Origin: Mycosarcoma maydis
Lineage: Eukaryota > Basidiomycota > Ustilaginomycetes > Ustilaginales
Length of the DNA stretch: 64,000 nt
Reading direction: 5' to 3'
Assembly (NCBI RefSeq): GCF_000328475.2
Contig: NC_026478.1
Coordinates: 186,001-250,000, forward strand
A program made the translations under genes and the position numbers. This document shows positions 37,036 through 46,711 of the stretch, piece by piece. Every line of letters begins with the position of its first letter. The first letter of the stretch is position 1. The notes under the pieces are model-generated. The model saw only the letters and a list, made by a program, of their open reading frames with translations. It made no database searches and was not told where the DNA came from.

Positions 37036-39609
37036 ATGTCGTCGGCGGACGAAATTCAAGCAGCGCTCAGCGAGCTTTTCTGTCCCCCCCTGGACACCAC
37101 TCTGGTAGCAGCCATAGCGTTCGAGCCAGGACAGACGCTGCAGAGCGCAAAAGAGGTTTGCGAGACGCTGGCCGCCGCTGCCATACCTGATCTAGAGCAG
37201 TACCCTGTCCAGCCTTCGCATGCTACCACTCTGTCTCCAAATGAGGTCGGTAGCCAAACACGCTCGACCAGCTCAGGTGCCTCGACAAGGAAGAAAGCTT
37301 TCGGTGGCAAGCTCACCACTGTCAACGAGGATACGAATACAGCTGCATCCACTCTGCACAACAGTAATAACACTACACCTACTTGCACTTCGACCAATTC
37401 GCCCACGTTAACAGCAGCAGAAACTGCAACCGTCCAACGCCTCTTGGACGAATGGTCGCTCGTAGACAATTCGTCTCAAGATCCGCACAACTTACACCTC
37501 ACCGACGAAGAATCCAGCACCTCGGATTTGGAGCGCAACAATGACGAACCACGGCATACTCTGCCAGGGCATACTCTCCTGTTCAGCGATGCTGCAAGCC
37601 GCCTCGTAGATGCCGAGATGTGCGAAGCGGAGAAAATAGCCAAATTATCCGGTTCACCTAAGGTGGATCCACAGGCCCTCGCTTCAGGCAACGCAGATAT
37701 AAATGGCGCCAAAGAGGCAAAGATCAACAAAGACAGCTTTGACCCCGTCGTGTTTCTCCAGCATGCTTTCCCTTCGCGTACAGCAGAGTTTCTGAGGGAC
37801 ACGCTGAAAGACTCGCATGGAGACGTACAGACTACCGTGGACACTATCATGACGATCGATTTGATTGAAGTAGAGGATGCGCGCAGTGCTACTGCTGCCC
37901 AGATGGATACGTCGGATTCCTGTGCCAGCACACCACGTAAAGGTGGCGGTCTCGATTACGAGGCACTTGCCAAGGGCGTTGGTCTTGATACAAATGGCTG
38001 GCAAGATTCTCATCTCAAGCGCAAGAAGCGTCGCGCTGCACGTAGGGAGCTGCAACAGGAACAACAATCAGCTGCTATTGGTCTTCCGTCGTCTGGCAAA
38101 ACCAAGCAGAAGGGCAAGGTGACCGTCAACCTCACCGACCTGCGCCACGGAGGCGCCTCCTCAAATCTCTTAAAAAAAGTGCAGCAGCAAAACCCACAAA
38201 TGCCGTCTAATGCGTCCTACTTGCCGCAACTGACAGACGAGCAACTGGCAGCAAAACTCGCCGCCGAAGAGGAAGATGCAGCCAAGGACCCCGACGCCAA
38301 CCAACCTGTATCGGACAACCAGTGGTTGCTCACCTCGTCTGTCCTTTCGCAGCTGTCGACATTGCTCGACGTCGAACCTAGCCAGGTCACGTCCGTGTAC
38401 AATGAGTCTTCGTTCAAGCTCGCGGTCTGCTTTGCTCGCTTGCTCGAGTTAGAGTCAGACAAGTGCTCTTCTTTAGCGAGCTTGGACGAAGCAGCGGATG
38501 CTTCGGCTGGTACGGCAGAACGGATCGCTGAGAGCATTGCCGCGATCAGCGATACCTCTAAAGCTACTGCAAGCAAAGCTCTGCGGGCAACAAAGGGCAA
38601 GCAGGATGCCGCTTTGGATTTGATACAGTTGCAGCTCCTCGTGCAGCGCCAGGTTGGCGAGGCTGATGCACTCGATCCAATGGGCAGATTGAAGCAGCTC
38701 GGTGCAGCCGAAGTACCCAAAAGCGTCGAAGCCTCTGGTGTACGCGGCTACGCTATCAATGCAAGAGCGAACGAAGGGAAATTTGCGCGCACGTTCCCGA
38801 CTCCGTCCCAAGCTGCTGCTTCCAAGTCGACTTCTAGCGACGCATCTGGCGTTGTTTACTCCAACGTTGTTGGTCGCAACACCCCAGGACCGGTCTCTGG
38901 CGCAGTAGCAGCGTTGAGATCTGGCTCTGCCGCATCCGTCTTTCCCGCCAGCTCGGCCTTTGTTGGCGCTTCTGCCATCGACGATCTGTTGGATGGCCCC
39001 ATCGCTGTCGAGCGAGGGCTGGCGTCGCACACCACTCACTACGATCCCGTTCGTCGCATGACCGAGTATCGTCTCATCGCAGAAGAGTATCGCATGCGCC
39101 GCGATGAAGCTCTGCGCAAAGCAGCTTCAGCCTGGCGGTCGCGGCGTAGTGGCGTACGATCGGGTGACAGAGCCGGAGGCGGCGGAAGTAGCGGAATCGC
39201 ATGGCACTATGCGGACGAAGCGCGTCGTCTTGATGCAAAGTCGCGTGCCTGGTCTCTGCGTGCCTCTCAAGCTTTGGTGGAAGATCGACGTCGCGCCGCC
39301 ATTGGCGTGGAGCGCCCAGACGTGCAACCAACAGCAGCGAACATTGCTGTTAGCAATACAATCGATTTGCACGGCGTGACGGTGCACGAAGCTCTGTCCA
39401 TCGTGCGAGAGCAGGTGACGCGGTGGTATGCAAGGCCGGGTCCGGGTATGAACCCACCTCCGTTTAAGATTGTGACGGGTGTCGGCAGACATTCGCCGCA
39501 TCAGATTGCGGTTCTGCGACCAGCAATCGCAAAAATGCTGGACAGAGAAGGGTGGAGATACGATGTTGATCACCAGCGCGGTTTCATCATCGTGCGCGGC
39601 ACCAAATAG
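37036..39609 (+). CDS. CUE/DUF1771/SMR-domain protein, Cue2-like
   Basis: This is an 857-residue single-exon protein. It resembles yeast Cue2, the endonuclease that cuts mRNA at stalled, collided ribosomes. A CUE-like helical block lies around residues 235-280 (FDPVVFLQHAFPSRTAEFLR), and a second candidate is near residue 435 (LLTSSVLSQLSTLLDVEPSQV). A DUF1771 helix pair covers about residues 675-745 (YRLIAEEYRMRRDEALRKAA). The SMR domain fills the C-terminus, with D777-L778-H779-G780 in NTIDLHGVTVHEAL and the GVGRHS loop at 815-820. Both are the conserved nucleic-acid/nuclease motifs of SMR. The domain set fits Cue2/NONU-1; exact orthology is inferred. Confidence 0.8.
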   Translation: MSSADEIQAALSELFCPPLDTTLVAAIAFEPGQTLQSAKEVCETLAAAAIPDLEQYPVQPSHATTLSPNEVGSQTRSTSSGASTRKKAFGGKLTTVNEDTNTAASTLHNSNNTTPTCTSTNSPTLTAAETATVQRLLDEWSLVDNSSQDPHNLHLTDEESSTSDLERNNDEPRHTLPGHTLLFSDAASRLVDAEMCEAEKIAKLSGSPKVDPQALASGNADINGAKEAKINKDSFDPVVFLQHAFPSRTAEFLRDTLKDSHGDVQTTVDTIMTIDLIEVEDARSATAAQMDTSDSCASTPRKGGGLDYEALAKGVGLDTNGWQDSHLKRKKRRAARRELQQEQQSAAIGLPSSGKTKQKGKVTVNLTDLRHGGASSNLLKKVQQQNPQMPSNASYLPQLTDEQLAAKLAAEEEDAAKDPDANQPVSDNQWLLTSSVLSQLSTLLDVEPSQVTSVYNESSFKLAVCFARLLELESDKCSSLASLDEAADASAGTAERIAESIAAISDTSKATASKALRATKGKQDAALDLIQLQLLVQRQVGEADALDPMGRLKQLGAAEVPKSVEASGVRGYAINARANEGKFARTFPTPSQAAASKSTSSDASGVVYSNVVGRNTPGPVSGAVAALRSGSAASVFPASSAFVGASAIDDLLDGPIAVERGLASHTTHYDPVRRMTEYRLIAEEYRMRRDEALRKAASAWRSRRSGVRSGDRAGGGGSSGIAWHYADEARRLDAKSRAWSLRASQALVEDRRRAAIGVERPDVQPTAANIAVSNTIDLHGVTVHEALSIVREQVTRWYARPGPGMNPPPFKIVTGVGRHSPHQIAVLRPAIAKMLDREGWRYDVDHQRGFIIVRGTK

Positions 39610-39686
39610 ATAGACAGCCGGAACTTGTTCTGACAAAGAGTCGCGCCTCTGAAATCCGAGACGTGTTAGAGTTGCGTGAGCTCTGC

Positions 39687-40601
39687 TCACGTAGTCAGAG
39701 CATCAAACCATTCCAGAATGGCCTTGTCGAGTGCGTCCAAAGCCCGGCTGGAACGATAGAAGTGGTCGGCGCCTTGTACAAGCACATGATGGAATGACGA
39801 TCCACCCTTCGGTCTCGGCGGAAAGGGAGCTAAGGAGCTGCATTCTTTGGTCCAAGTATCGTAGGTTGCAATTCCGGTGAATTGATCCTGATCACCGTAG
39901 ACAGCTAGTATATGGCTTGCCACGGGCTGCGAAGCTCCATGGACAGTGGGTGTTGACTCGGCCGCTCTCACTGCAGCCTTGGCCTCGCCTTCGTCGTCTG
40001 CAGTAGCGGTGCTTGCGCCAGGCAGAGTGCTGCTGGTGAGCAGCTTCTTGAGGGTATCGGTATAGGCCTTGGTAGTGAAGAAGCTCAACGCCCAAGTGAC
40101 ACCCGCTGGGAAGCTCAGCAAAATGTATCTCGGCTGCTTAGCGGCTCGGAACTGTTTCAGGTCATATACTTCGGAAGGTACTTTGACTGTGCTTGCGTAC
40201 AGCGCGCCGGCTGAATACCCGCCAATGACTAGCTGAGCGGCGAGGCTATCTGGAAAATCGACACAGAAATTGTCGATGCACTTGGCAACGATCTCCTGAA
40301 AGTCGCTGCATTCGGATTTACCTGTCCAGCTCGCCGAGCCATCGGATTTGCCAACACCGCGAGAGTTGAAGCGGACGACACGCAGATGCGCATGCGTCAG
40401 CAGCATCGAAGCGAGATAGGTGATGACAGGATCATCGAGTGACCCTCCAAGTCGGCCAAGTGGATGAGCAAGGACAGCGAGTCCACGGCAGGATGTCGAT
40501 GAGGAAGCGAGCGAAGGGGGATCCTGAACAACGGTCTGCAGGTAGATCTTGCCGCTGTCGAGCGCGACAGGCAGCATGGTCGGCTCTGAATATCGTGGCA
40601 T
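39687..40601 (-). CDS. alpha/beta hydrolase
   Basis: This is a 304-residue single-exon protein. A chain start at the TTG three codons earlier (40610) is unlikely; the ATG at 40601 gives MPRYSEPTMLPVAL. HPLGRLGGSLDDP carries the oxyanion HP pair, and VVRFNSRGVGKSDGS follows. The nucleophile elbow is GGYSAG at residues 127-132 (Ser130). VYGDQDQFTG supplies a probable Asp and VQGADHFYRSS the His. This is the pattern of the small dienelactone-hydrolase/COG2945-like alpha/beta family found in all fungi. The substrate is unknown. It is convergent with the Cue2-like gene (77 bp between stops), the tightest pair in the window. Confidence 0.8.
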   Translation of the reverse strand: MPRYSEPTMLPVALDSGKIYLQTVVQDPPSLASSSTSCRGLAVLAHPLGRLGGSLDDPVITYLASMLLTHAHLRVVRFNSRGVGKSDGSASWTGKSECSDFQEIVAKCIDNFCVDFPDSLAAQLVIGGYSAGALYASTVKVPSEVYDLKQFRAAKQPRYILLSFPAGVTWALSFFTTKAYTDTLKKLLTSSTLPGASTATADDEGEAKAAVRAAESTPTVHGASQPVASHILAVYGDQDQFTGIATYDTWTKECSSLAPFPPRPKGGSSFHHVLVQGADHFYRSSRALDALDKAILEWFDALTT

Positions 40602-41009
40602 GTCGTGCAAGAATGGATGTATATCGTAAAGGAGCTAGTGATAGACTGAATGCAAGTGACGATGCGGTAGTTAGTTGGACATTGTGAGACGATCGCGATG
40701 CCGATGTACGTAGGGAAGACTGTCGTGAGTGTGGTGGGAGAAGGTGCGTGCTTGCTTAGCAACCACAAACCCAATGCTCGCTTATTGCACGTCCCATCGG
40801 CCAAAATAAAGCCTCGTGACTGTGAGTGCCGCGTTTCGCGACGCCCAAGTCGATGGAATTCCGGCTCCTTGTCGCTTCATCGTTGCTCCAGTTCGCAGTG
40901 GTGCTTCGGGCCATGAATCGTGAATGTCATTTCATGTCGATGGCTGGAGTCCATCGTGTCATGCGACCTCGATGAGTTGTAAACCATCGAAGGTGTTACA
41001 GGCCGCGCT
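40602..41009. other. intergenic
   Basis: No gene in about 400 bp. It holds the promoter of the hydrolase and the 3' end of the small oxidoreductase-like gene; one ATGAATCGTGAATG motif is at about 40914. Confidence 0.5.
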
Positions 41010-41354
41010 TCACCAGTCGAAGCTGCCAGGAATCGTGGTGGTCTTAGGCATTGGGTTTGCTCCGCCACTCTTGGCTTGATTAGCTGATGAGGATTTCTCT
41101 TGTGCCCCAGCGCCCCACCTTTCACGCCAGCACTCGAGCTCCTCTTTCCACAGTGTCTTGACACAAGGGTCGCAGCTACTTCCACAGCACTCGTCTGGCT
41201 TGGGCGGAGGGGGTGGATCGTCATAATTGCGCGAGGCAGCCTTGATGAGCTGCTTTTTGCGAATGTTGGTGATCCTTCGCTGCGCCAAAATCTTGGGCAA
41301 GCTCTCGACATCTGCAAAGACTGGCTCGGGGGCCGTGTTCACTTCCCATAGCAT
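41010..41354 (-). CDS. small oxidoreductase-like (OXLD1-type) protein
   Basis: This is a 114-residue protein with the oxidoreductase-like domain marked by PPPPPKPDECCGSSCDPCV, then LWKEELECW. In animals OXLD1 is mitochondrial, and the Cys-rich motif is thought to bind a partner or metal. The reading frame continues upstream of the ATG at 41354 without another ATG. A CTTGCAG that could serve as an acceptor lies just before the frame, so a short 5' exon with a targeting peptide may be missing. The C-terminus is Ser/Ala/Pro-rich. It is divergent from the unknown 456-residue gene. Confidence 0.75.
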   Translation of the reverse strand: MLWEVNTAPEPVFADVESLPKILAQRRITNIRKKQLIKAASRNYDDPPPPPKPDECCGSSCDPCVKTLWKEELECWRERWGAGAQEKSSSANQAKSGGANPMPKTTTIPGSFDW

Positions 41355-41809
41355 CCTGGCTTTATGGTCTGCAAGGAGTTGTACGATGAAAAGGAAGCAT
41401 CGGTCGAGGTTTAGCAGGTTGGACACCTAGTCAGGCACTCAAGTCGGAAGCAAGTTCAGCCGGGATTCACCGAACTCGGACTCGTAACTGAGACAAATCC
41501 CGGATAAATTCGAGGGATGGCAATCAACTTGGGCGATCTCACATTTTCAATCGAAGCCCAAGGCCAAGAAATCACGAATCACGAATGCCACGCGACAACC
41601 GTGTGCAACGGAGACTTTTTTGGACACCGACACTCACGACTCTGGTGCGCTCGTCTTACCAACACCGAACCTCGCGACCCTGTGAAACAACACACAGCCC
41701 GCATTGCGTTTGCATATGCACCGCATACACACGTCTCAGCCCCCTTCTTCTCACCCACCACTTCATCTCATGACCGCGGCGTGATCATAGCGATCAAAGA
41801 TCAATCGGC
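41355..41809. other. divergent intergenic region
   Basis: No gene beyond a possible 5' exon of the small gene on the minus strand. An AATCACGAATCACGAATG motif lies at about 41571-41588. Confidence 0.45.
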
Positions 41810-43180
41810 ATGATCACAGACCATAGGGTCCAAGTTCCGCCAACAGAGCAACAGCACCGATATCCTCCCGCCGCTTCCTCGTCGCCGGCACGCCAATCAA
41901 TGCCATTCAATACAGATGCAACACCATCAGCAAGTGATAATGATCTCATTAGCTACATAGTACATACGGATACGAATGGCGTCAGCGATCTACGATTGCA
42001 AGTCAGTCAAGAAGCATCGTCTAGCAAACAACCTCTGCACCCAGTATACTTTCGCGAACGGGCTCTGACAGAGCGTCATGAGATTGTCGACAGCATCATA
42101 GATGCAAATACGGGCGCCACGTCATGGACGATCCATCGGCCAACGAGAGGGTGGTATCTGTATCTACGCTCTCCTGCTATGCCGCCCGGGACCGCAATCT
42201 CGTTTCGCTCGGACTCTGGCGACAATTATGATCCAACCGCGACTCCACTTTCCTTCTCACTGAATACGAGAGTCAGGATGCACGCACTCGAATTTTGTCG
42301 AGCTCGCATCAGCACCTCCTCTGATAGCTTACGACATCAAGGTGATGACATTGCGGCAGCGACTACAAGTAGAGAATCCAATGGCACATGCCACGGAGTT
42401 ACTGTGCGCCTTGAAGAAGACGTGGGTGCCCAACGAAACGAAGTACAAGATGTAGCAGTAGCTGTGACAGGGCGACAAGATCGTAAGTCATCATCAGGTG
42501 GACATACAAGAAGAAGAAGCGGCGCTACTGGCTCAGCCACCAATTTGCTCGACTCTCGGCAGCCAAGTAAGCGTGCCAGCTCAACCATCGCGAAAAGTCC
42601 CAGGATTCCAGAGACGGATGACGAGCCTGCTACGCCTGCCTCCCAGCCACGCAACCACCTGCCGCCATCACGTCTTGCAATTCCGGCCGCATCCACACCA
42701 TCTGCATCCTTACCGCAATCACCAAGTGGAGACCGGCCCTACTCGCCCTCGTTGGCTTCGACGCCCAGCCTGCCAGCCTCGCCTTTGGCACCTCACGTGT
42801 CGACTTTCCTGTTGACCGACGGGCAGGGCCCAAACTCGAAAGCCACTACACAAAGCTGGGTACGCTGGGCGTGCTCGATACTTCCGGCTGAGATTCGACC
42901 GTCCCTGTCGCTGGATGCCGATAAATCTTTCAGTCTCCACTGGCTCAATCCGCCCGCCACTACACAACAAGCCACAACAGCCAAAAGCGTTGAGGTGGTC
43001 CGGTTTCAAGATCAAAGCGGACGATGGATGTGGAACTCTCATACTCGCGGCAGGCTGACACTACAGACTAGCGCTATGCAAGCCGTAGGTCTACCGAAAG
43101 AATTTTGGATTTCTGCTGCCTTGGCTTATATTCAGTTCCTTGAGGACAAGGACGCATATGAAGCTGCTAGAGACGCATGA
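41810..43180 (+). CDS. unknown protein, Ser/Pro-rich middle
   Basis: I do not recognise this 456-residue single-exon protein. The N-terminal 45 residues are Pro/Gln/Ser-rich. Residues about 46-165 look folded (DLISYIVHTDTNG, DANTGATSWTIHRPTRGWYLYLRSP, SFSLNTRVRMHALEFCRARI), like a beta-rich domain. A long low-complexity part with basic and Ser/Pro clusters follows to about residue 345. The C-terminal 110 residues look folded again (WVRWACSILPAEIRPSLSLD, RFQDQSGRWMWNSHTRG, VGLPKEFWISAALAYIQFLED). Two folded ends around a flexible linker suggest a scaffold or regulator. No signal peptide or membrane segment is seen. Codon use looks like its neighbours, so it is a real gene. Confidence 0.7.
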   Translation: MITDHRVQVPPTEQQHRYPPAASSSPARQSMPFNTDATPSASDNDLISYIVHTDTNGVSDLRLQVSQEASSSKQPLHPVYFRERALTERHEIVDSIIDANTGATSWTIHRPTRGWYLYLRSPAMPPGTAISFRSDSGDNYDPTATPLSFSLNTRVRMHALEFCRARISTSSDSLRHQGDDIAAATTSRESNGTCHGVTVRLEEDVGAQRNEVQDVAVAVTGRQDRKSSSGGHTRRRSGATGSATNLLDSRQPSKRASSTIAKSPRIPETDDEPATPASQPRNHLPPSRLAIPAASTPSASLPQSPSGDRPYSPSLASTPSLPASPLAPHVSTFLLTDGQGPNSKATTQSWVRWACSILPAEIRPSLSLDADKSFSLHWLNPPATTQQATTAKSVEVVRFQDQSGRWMWNSHTRGRLTLQTSAMQAVGLPKEFWISAALAYIQFLEDKDAYEAARDA

Positions 43181-43317
43181 CCCTCAAACTCGACACGCCT
43201 TCGAAATATTCGCATCTTTGCAGACACATAGCATTCTTGAATCTGACTATTTTCCTGCATTGGCATCGTAGCGTCGTGTTGATGCAACGTACGTGTGCGT
43301 CAAAAGCTTGTGCATCT

Positions 43318-44322
43318 CTAGTGAAACTTGCCGGGAACGACCGGCAAGCTCGCCTGCAAGCCACCATCTACTGGCAGCGCGACACCGTTGACATACGTTG
43401 CTTCATCCGAAGCCAGGAATGTGACAGCGTTAGCGATCTCGGCGGCGACACCGTACCTTGCGGTTGGGTTGAGCTGACCGATCTTACCTGCCGTACCTCT
43501 TTCCCTTGCCATTTCAAACGTGGGCATGGTCATTCCTGTTTCGATCAGACCTGGGCAGACCGCATTCACCCTGATATTGGTTCTCTGCAGCTGCCAGGAT
43601 GTCGTCTGTGCCAAGCTGATAACAGCGGCTTTACTGGCCGAGTAATCGACGCTTCCGGCACCGGATCGGATCCCGGCTACCGAGGCGGTCATGATGATGG
43701 AACCGCTGGGTTCGGGTTTATGCTTAGGGTGAGTTTTGAGCATTGCTTGCGAGGCGTATTTGCAAGCGAGGAAGCAAGAGGTGACGTTGATGTGGTGCGT
43801 GGTTTCGAGGTCTTCCACGTCGGTTGCGGTGATAGGTGCGCCGGTGGCACGAGCGGCGTTGGCAAAGAAAATGTCCAAGTGACCATTGTCAGCCACGGCT
43901 TGGTCGATAATGCTGGTAACAGAAGCTTCTTCGGCGGCATCAGAGGCGATGGCGGTGCATTTGACATCAGGATATCGTTTGGCAATGGTTTCTTTGAGCA
44001 AAGGAAGATTCTCATCGTCGATATCGCATACGTAAATGTGCTTGACGCCTTCGTGTGCAAACTGAAGCGCTGTAGCTCGCCTATCCATCACAAACGCAAA
44101 TGAGTCGTCAGCCTACAGAAAGCAGGAGGAAAAAATTGAGAACATAAGAGGTTCAAGCACTCACCCAATACCCGAGAGACTGCCGCAGCCGGTGATGATG
44201 GCCACTTTGCCCGCAAGACGACCCGAACGAGGACGAGTATCAAGGTGGTTGCGGATGCGCTCGAGTCGCTGCAGCGTAGCAGCATATGCGTGCTTTTGTT
44301 GATCTTCCTTTGTCTGTGCCAT
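43318..44322 (-). CDS. short-chain dehydrogenase/reductase, two exons
   Basis: This NAD(P)-dependent oxidoreductase has 306 residues. On the minus strand, exon 1 is 44322-44165 and exon 2 is 44080-43318, with an 84-bp intron (GTGAGT...GATAG). The join restores the cofactor loop TGCGSLSGIG/RATALQF. The catalytic Ser is in MTASVAG (about 186), Tyr199 and Lys203 in DYSASKAA, and PG follows in AVCPGLIETGM. The NNAG motif is replaced by FFANAARA. The C-terminal block ASDEATYVNGVALPVDGG is typical of 3-oxoacyl-ACP reductase/FabG-like SDRs. The substrate cannot be told. It is convergent with the unknown protein gene (137 bp). Confidence 0.85.
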
Positions 44323-44480
44323 CTTGATCAAGGTGCTGTCTGTGATGGAATGCGGAGCGCAACGGGTGCTCGTCTGAAAGCCAGAAATCACAATCAAGAA
44401 TCACGAATGTGAGGAGTACGAAGGGCGGTTCACCGGATCAATTTCGTCGGGTCAACAGAAAGCCGGAGCTCAGCGTGAGT

Positions 44481-44508
44481 CTCGTGTCTCGTGCCTCAAG
44501 CCTCGTGC
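44481..44508. repeat. heptamer array, CTCGTGC-like x4
   Basis: Units CTCGTGT, CTCGTGC, CTCAAGC, CTCGTGC. The same CTCGTGC unit forms an array at 50341-50368. Confidence 0.7.
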
Positions 44509-45007
44509 CTTTTCAGGTTCACTGTTAGGGTCTCTCATGAATATCTTTGAAGATCCAAAAATGGAGGATTCGTGGTTCGAGATTCGTGATTCAGTTGCAG
44601 GATACAATCCAAATCACGAATCCGATTGGTTGTCTAAACACCCTTTTGGTATAGCGGTTAAGCTTCAAGAGATTCATTCGTGATTCACGTGTTCTCGACC
44701 TCAACTAACGAAAAGCTGGCCCGCGCACATGCAGTGGTTTAACGCCAACACATCCCCACATCCCGATAAAACATCCATCTGACAACCCATGACAGTGAGT
44801 TGCACCTGCAAAACAGGCTGGCAGCGCAACGGAAGCAGTCGTGGAACCGTTCTCGAATGAACGCAACGGCAAATCGTGGAGCACGAATGAAAATCTTACG
44901 GCCATGTGCGAGCCAGAGATAAAGAGCTGGCTGGCCAGGGTCCAACGAGTAATGGTTTTACATGTGTGTTCCGAGGATCCGAAGCAGCAACGAATCTCCA
45001 CATCAAC

Positions 45008-45042
45008 ACTCACGCCTCACGACTCACGACTGACGCCTCTGC
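45008..45042. repeat. heptamer array, ACTCACG-like x5
   Basis: Units ACTCACG, CCTCACG, ACTCACG, ACTGACG, CCTCTGC. Related on the opposite strand to the CTCGTGC/ATTCGTG units; located 235 bp upstream of the UPRT start. Confidence 0.75.
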
Positions 45043-45276
45043 TGCCCTTATCATCCTCGTGTTGCAGTCATTTGATCCCTAAAACCCTGCCTCCCCTTCC
45101 ACAACCGCGCCACTTTTGACCATCATCTCTGCAGCCGATCTCCGCTTCGACTTACTAGTTATCGACCTCGTCGCTGGTTAAAGACATACTTGTGTATCAC
45201 ACAAGCCGAAGTGCCCTCCTTACTCTCATCTTCACCAGCAAGCAGCTAGTCCTTAAAGCTTCGCTCTTCCGTCACC

Positions 45277-46095
45277 ATGTCACAATCGAGTATCCACGTC
45301 GTCTCGCATCCTCTGATCTCACATCATTTGGCGAATCTGCGCCTTGCGGATACCTCGCCCAAGGGTGAGTCAACTTTCATCTCTACCCTCCAGGCTCTTC
45401 TGTTGCTGAACGTCTCTTTCTCCCATACCTTTCTGCAGAGTTCCGCTCACTTGTGAGGAATATCTCGTCGGTCCTCTGTATCGAAGCTTCGCGCTCGCTT
45501 CCCGTTAAGCAAGTTCAAGGCCAAGGGCCGTTGGCCACCTTTCAGGGCGAACAGCTCTCAGAACGCATTGGTCTCGTCCCCATTCTCCGGGCTGGTCTTG
45601 GAATGACTGAAGCGTGTCTGGAACTGCTCCCCGAAAACACATCGGTGCTTCATATTGGTCTTTTCAGAGAAAAAGTATCGCTTCAGCCCGTCGAATACTA
45701 CAACAAGCTGCCCGTCTCTCCCACTGTCGACCAGGTGATCATCCTCGATCCACTGATCGCAACTGGTGGCACAGCTGTGGTGAGTACTCTCGCATCCTTC
45801 TCACCGACTTTGCACTTATCCTTTCTCGATTAGCCGATCCTCGATAGCTGAACTTTCGATTGTTGTGTTTCAATTGCAGGCGTGTATCCAAATGATTCTG
45901 GATTGGGGCATTCCAGTGGAGAAAATCAAGTTCCTCTGCGTTCTCGCGTCTCAGAAGGGTCTCGAGAATGTGGTCAAATCAGTGCCAGGGCTCGAGGTTT
46001 GGGTCGGCCACGTTGATCCTCAGCTCAGCGAAAAGGGTCTCATCCTGCCAGGCTTGGGCGATACTGGAGACCGCTTGTTCGACACTCAGACCTAG
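45277..46095 (+). CDS. FUR1: uracil phosphoribosyltransferase, three exons
   Basis: This pyrimidine-salvage enzyme makes UMP from uracil and PRPP. Exons are 45277-45364, 45439-45779 and 45880-46095. The introns are 74 and 100 bp (GTGAGT...CAG both times), giving 214 residues, the family length. The first join restores SPK/EFRSLVRNIS and the second ATGGTAV/ACIQMILDWG. The PRPP loop is ILDPLIATGGTA. Also typical are VPILRAGLGM, the LPENTSVLHIGLFREK dimer segment and the C-terminal LPGLGDTGDRLFDT. Splice sites and the frame are unambiguous. The protein lacks the N-terminal uridine-kinase domain of some fused versions. Confidence 0.95.
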
Positions 46096-46711
46096 TTCTT
46101 CCACTTCAACCGTCTTTCGCGACATCACTCTAGCCCGTCGCACATTACCATCATTTTCTATAAGCTGACGAGGCTTGGAATCAGAGCATGTGCATTATGT
46201 ATCGGAGCAGCGCTAGCATGACCTCTTCACAGCATGAGGAGGGTCGGCTGATGTTGACTCGCTCATTTGACTGTGCTGGAGTCTGTATTCAAGACTGTGA
46301 AAGGGTCGAGAGCCAATGCCAGGGCAAAACGAGATCAGTGAAAGAGCTCCTCGCTTACACTGACTCACGAGTGAAGTGAGAAGACCACAAGAGGGAGCAC
46401 TTTGTCACCAACGCGAAACCCCAACCGCCCCGCAAACCGAACAGAAGAGTGGCAGCAAGATGCATTCCCATCACGACTCATTTAGCGAATAGGAACCTAA
46501 TCTAGCACTGCTTGCCATTTGATTCTCTTACGGGCTTGTGGCGCAGATCCGCCTTGTAGCTTTACCGTTCACTCATATCGCTGTGGTCACAGGGTCGAAC
46601 CTTTCCACTCGAACGTGTGTTCAGAAGTGATTCACGAATGTGCAAAAGATTGCAGTCACAACTTTGAATGAATTGGTCATTGCTTGTAAAGCTGCAGCTT
46701 GAAGGGAACGA
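46096..46711. other. convergent 3' region UPRT / Hsp31
   Basis: 616 bp with no supported gene. A TCACGAATGTGC motif occurs near 46632. Open frames of 60-odd codons look random. Confidence 0.5.

Larger units (their letters stand above)
44323..45276. other. divergent intergenic region SDR / UPRT
   Basis: About 950 bp without a gene. It holds two heptamer arrays (44481-44508, 45008-45042) and several single ATTCGTGATT or AATCACGAAT motifs (about 44399, 44573-44592, 44614 and 44675-44690). A 14-base tRNA box-A-like string at 44647-44660 has no tRNA around it. Confidence 0.5.

Noticed and set aside
43177..44103. 308-codon plus-strand frame
   Set aside because: Antisense of the short-chain dehydrogenase exon 2, which has clear catalytic motifs.
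44647..44660. tRNA-like string TGGTATAGCGGTTA
   Set aside because: It resembles a D-arm/box A, but no anticodon arm and no proper box B (GGTTCRANYCC) follow at the right distance; at best a fragment.
45365..45438. Possibility that UPRT starts at the exon-2 frame (45453) and the upstream exon is leader
   Set aside because: Exon 1 encodes the conserved UPRT start (VVSHPLISHHLANLR), and GTGAGT/CAG splice sites join it in frame.
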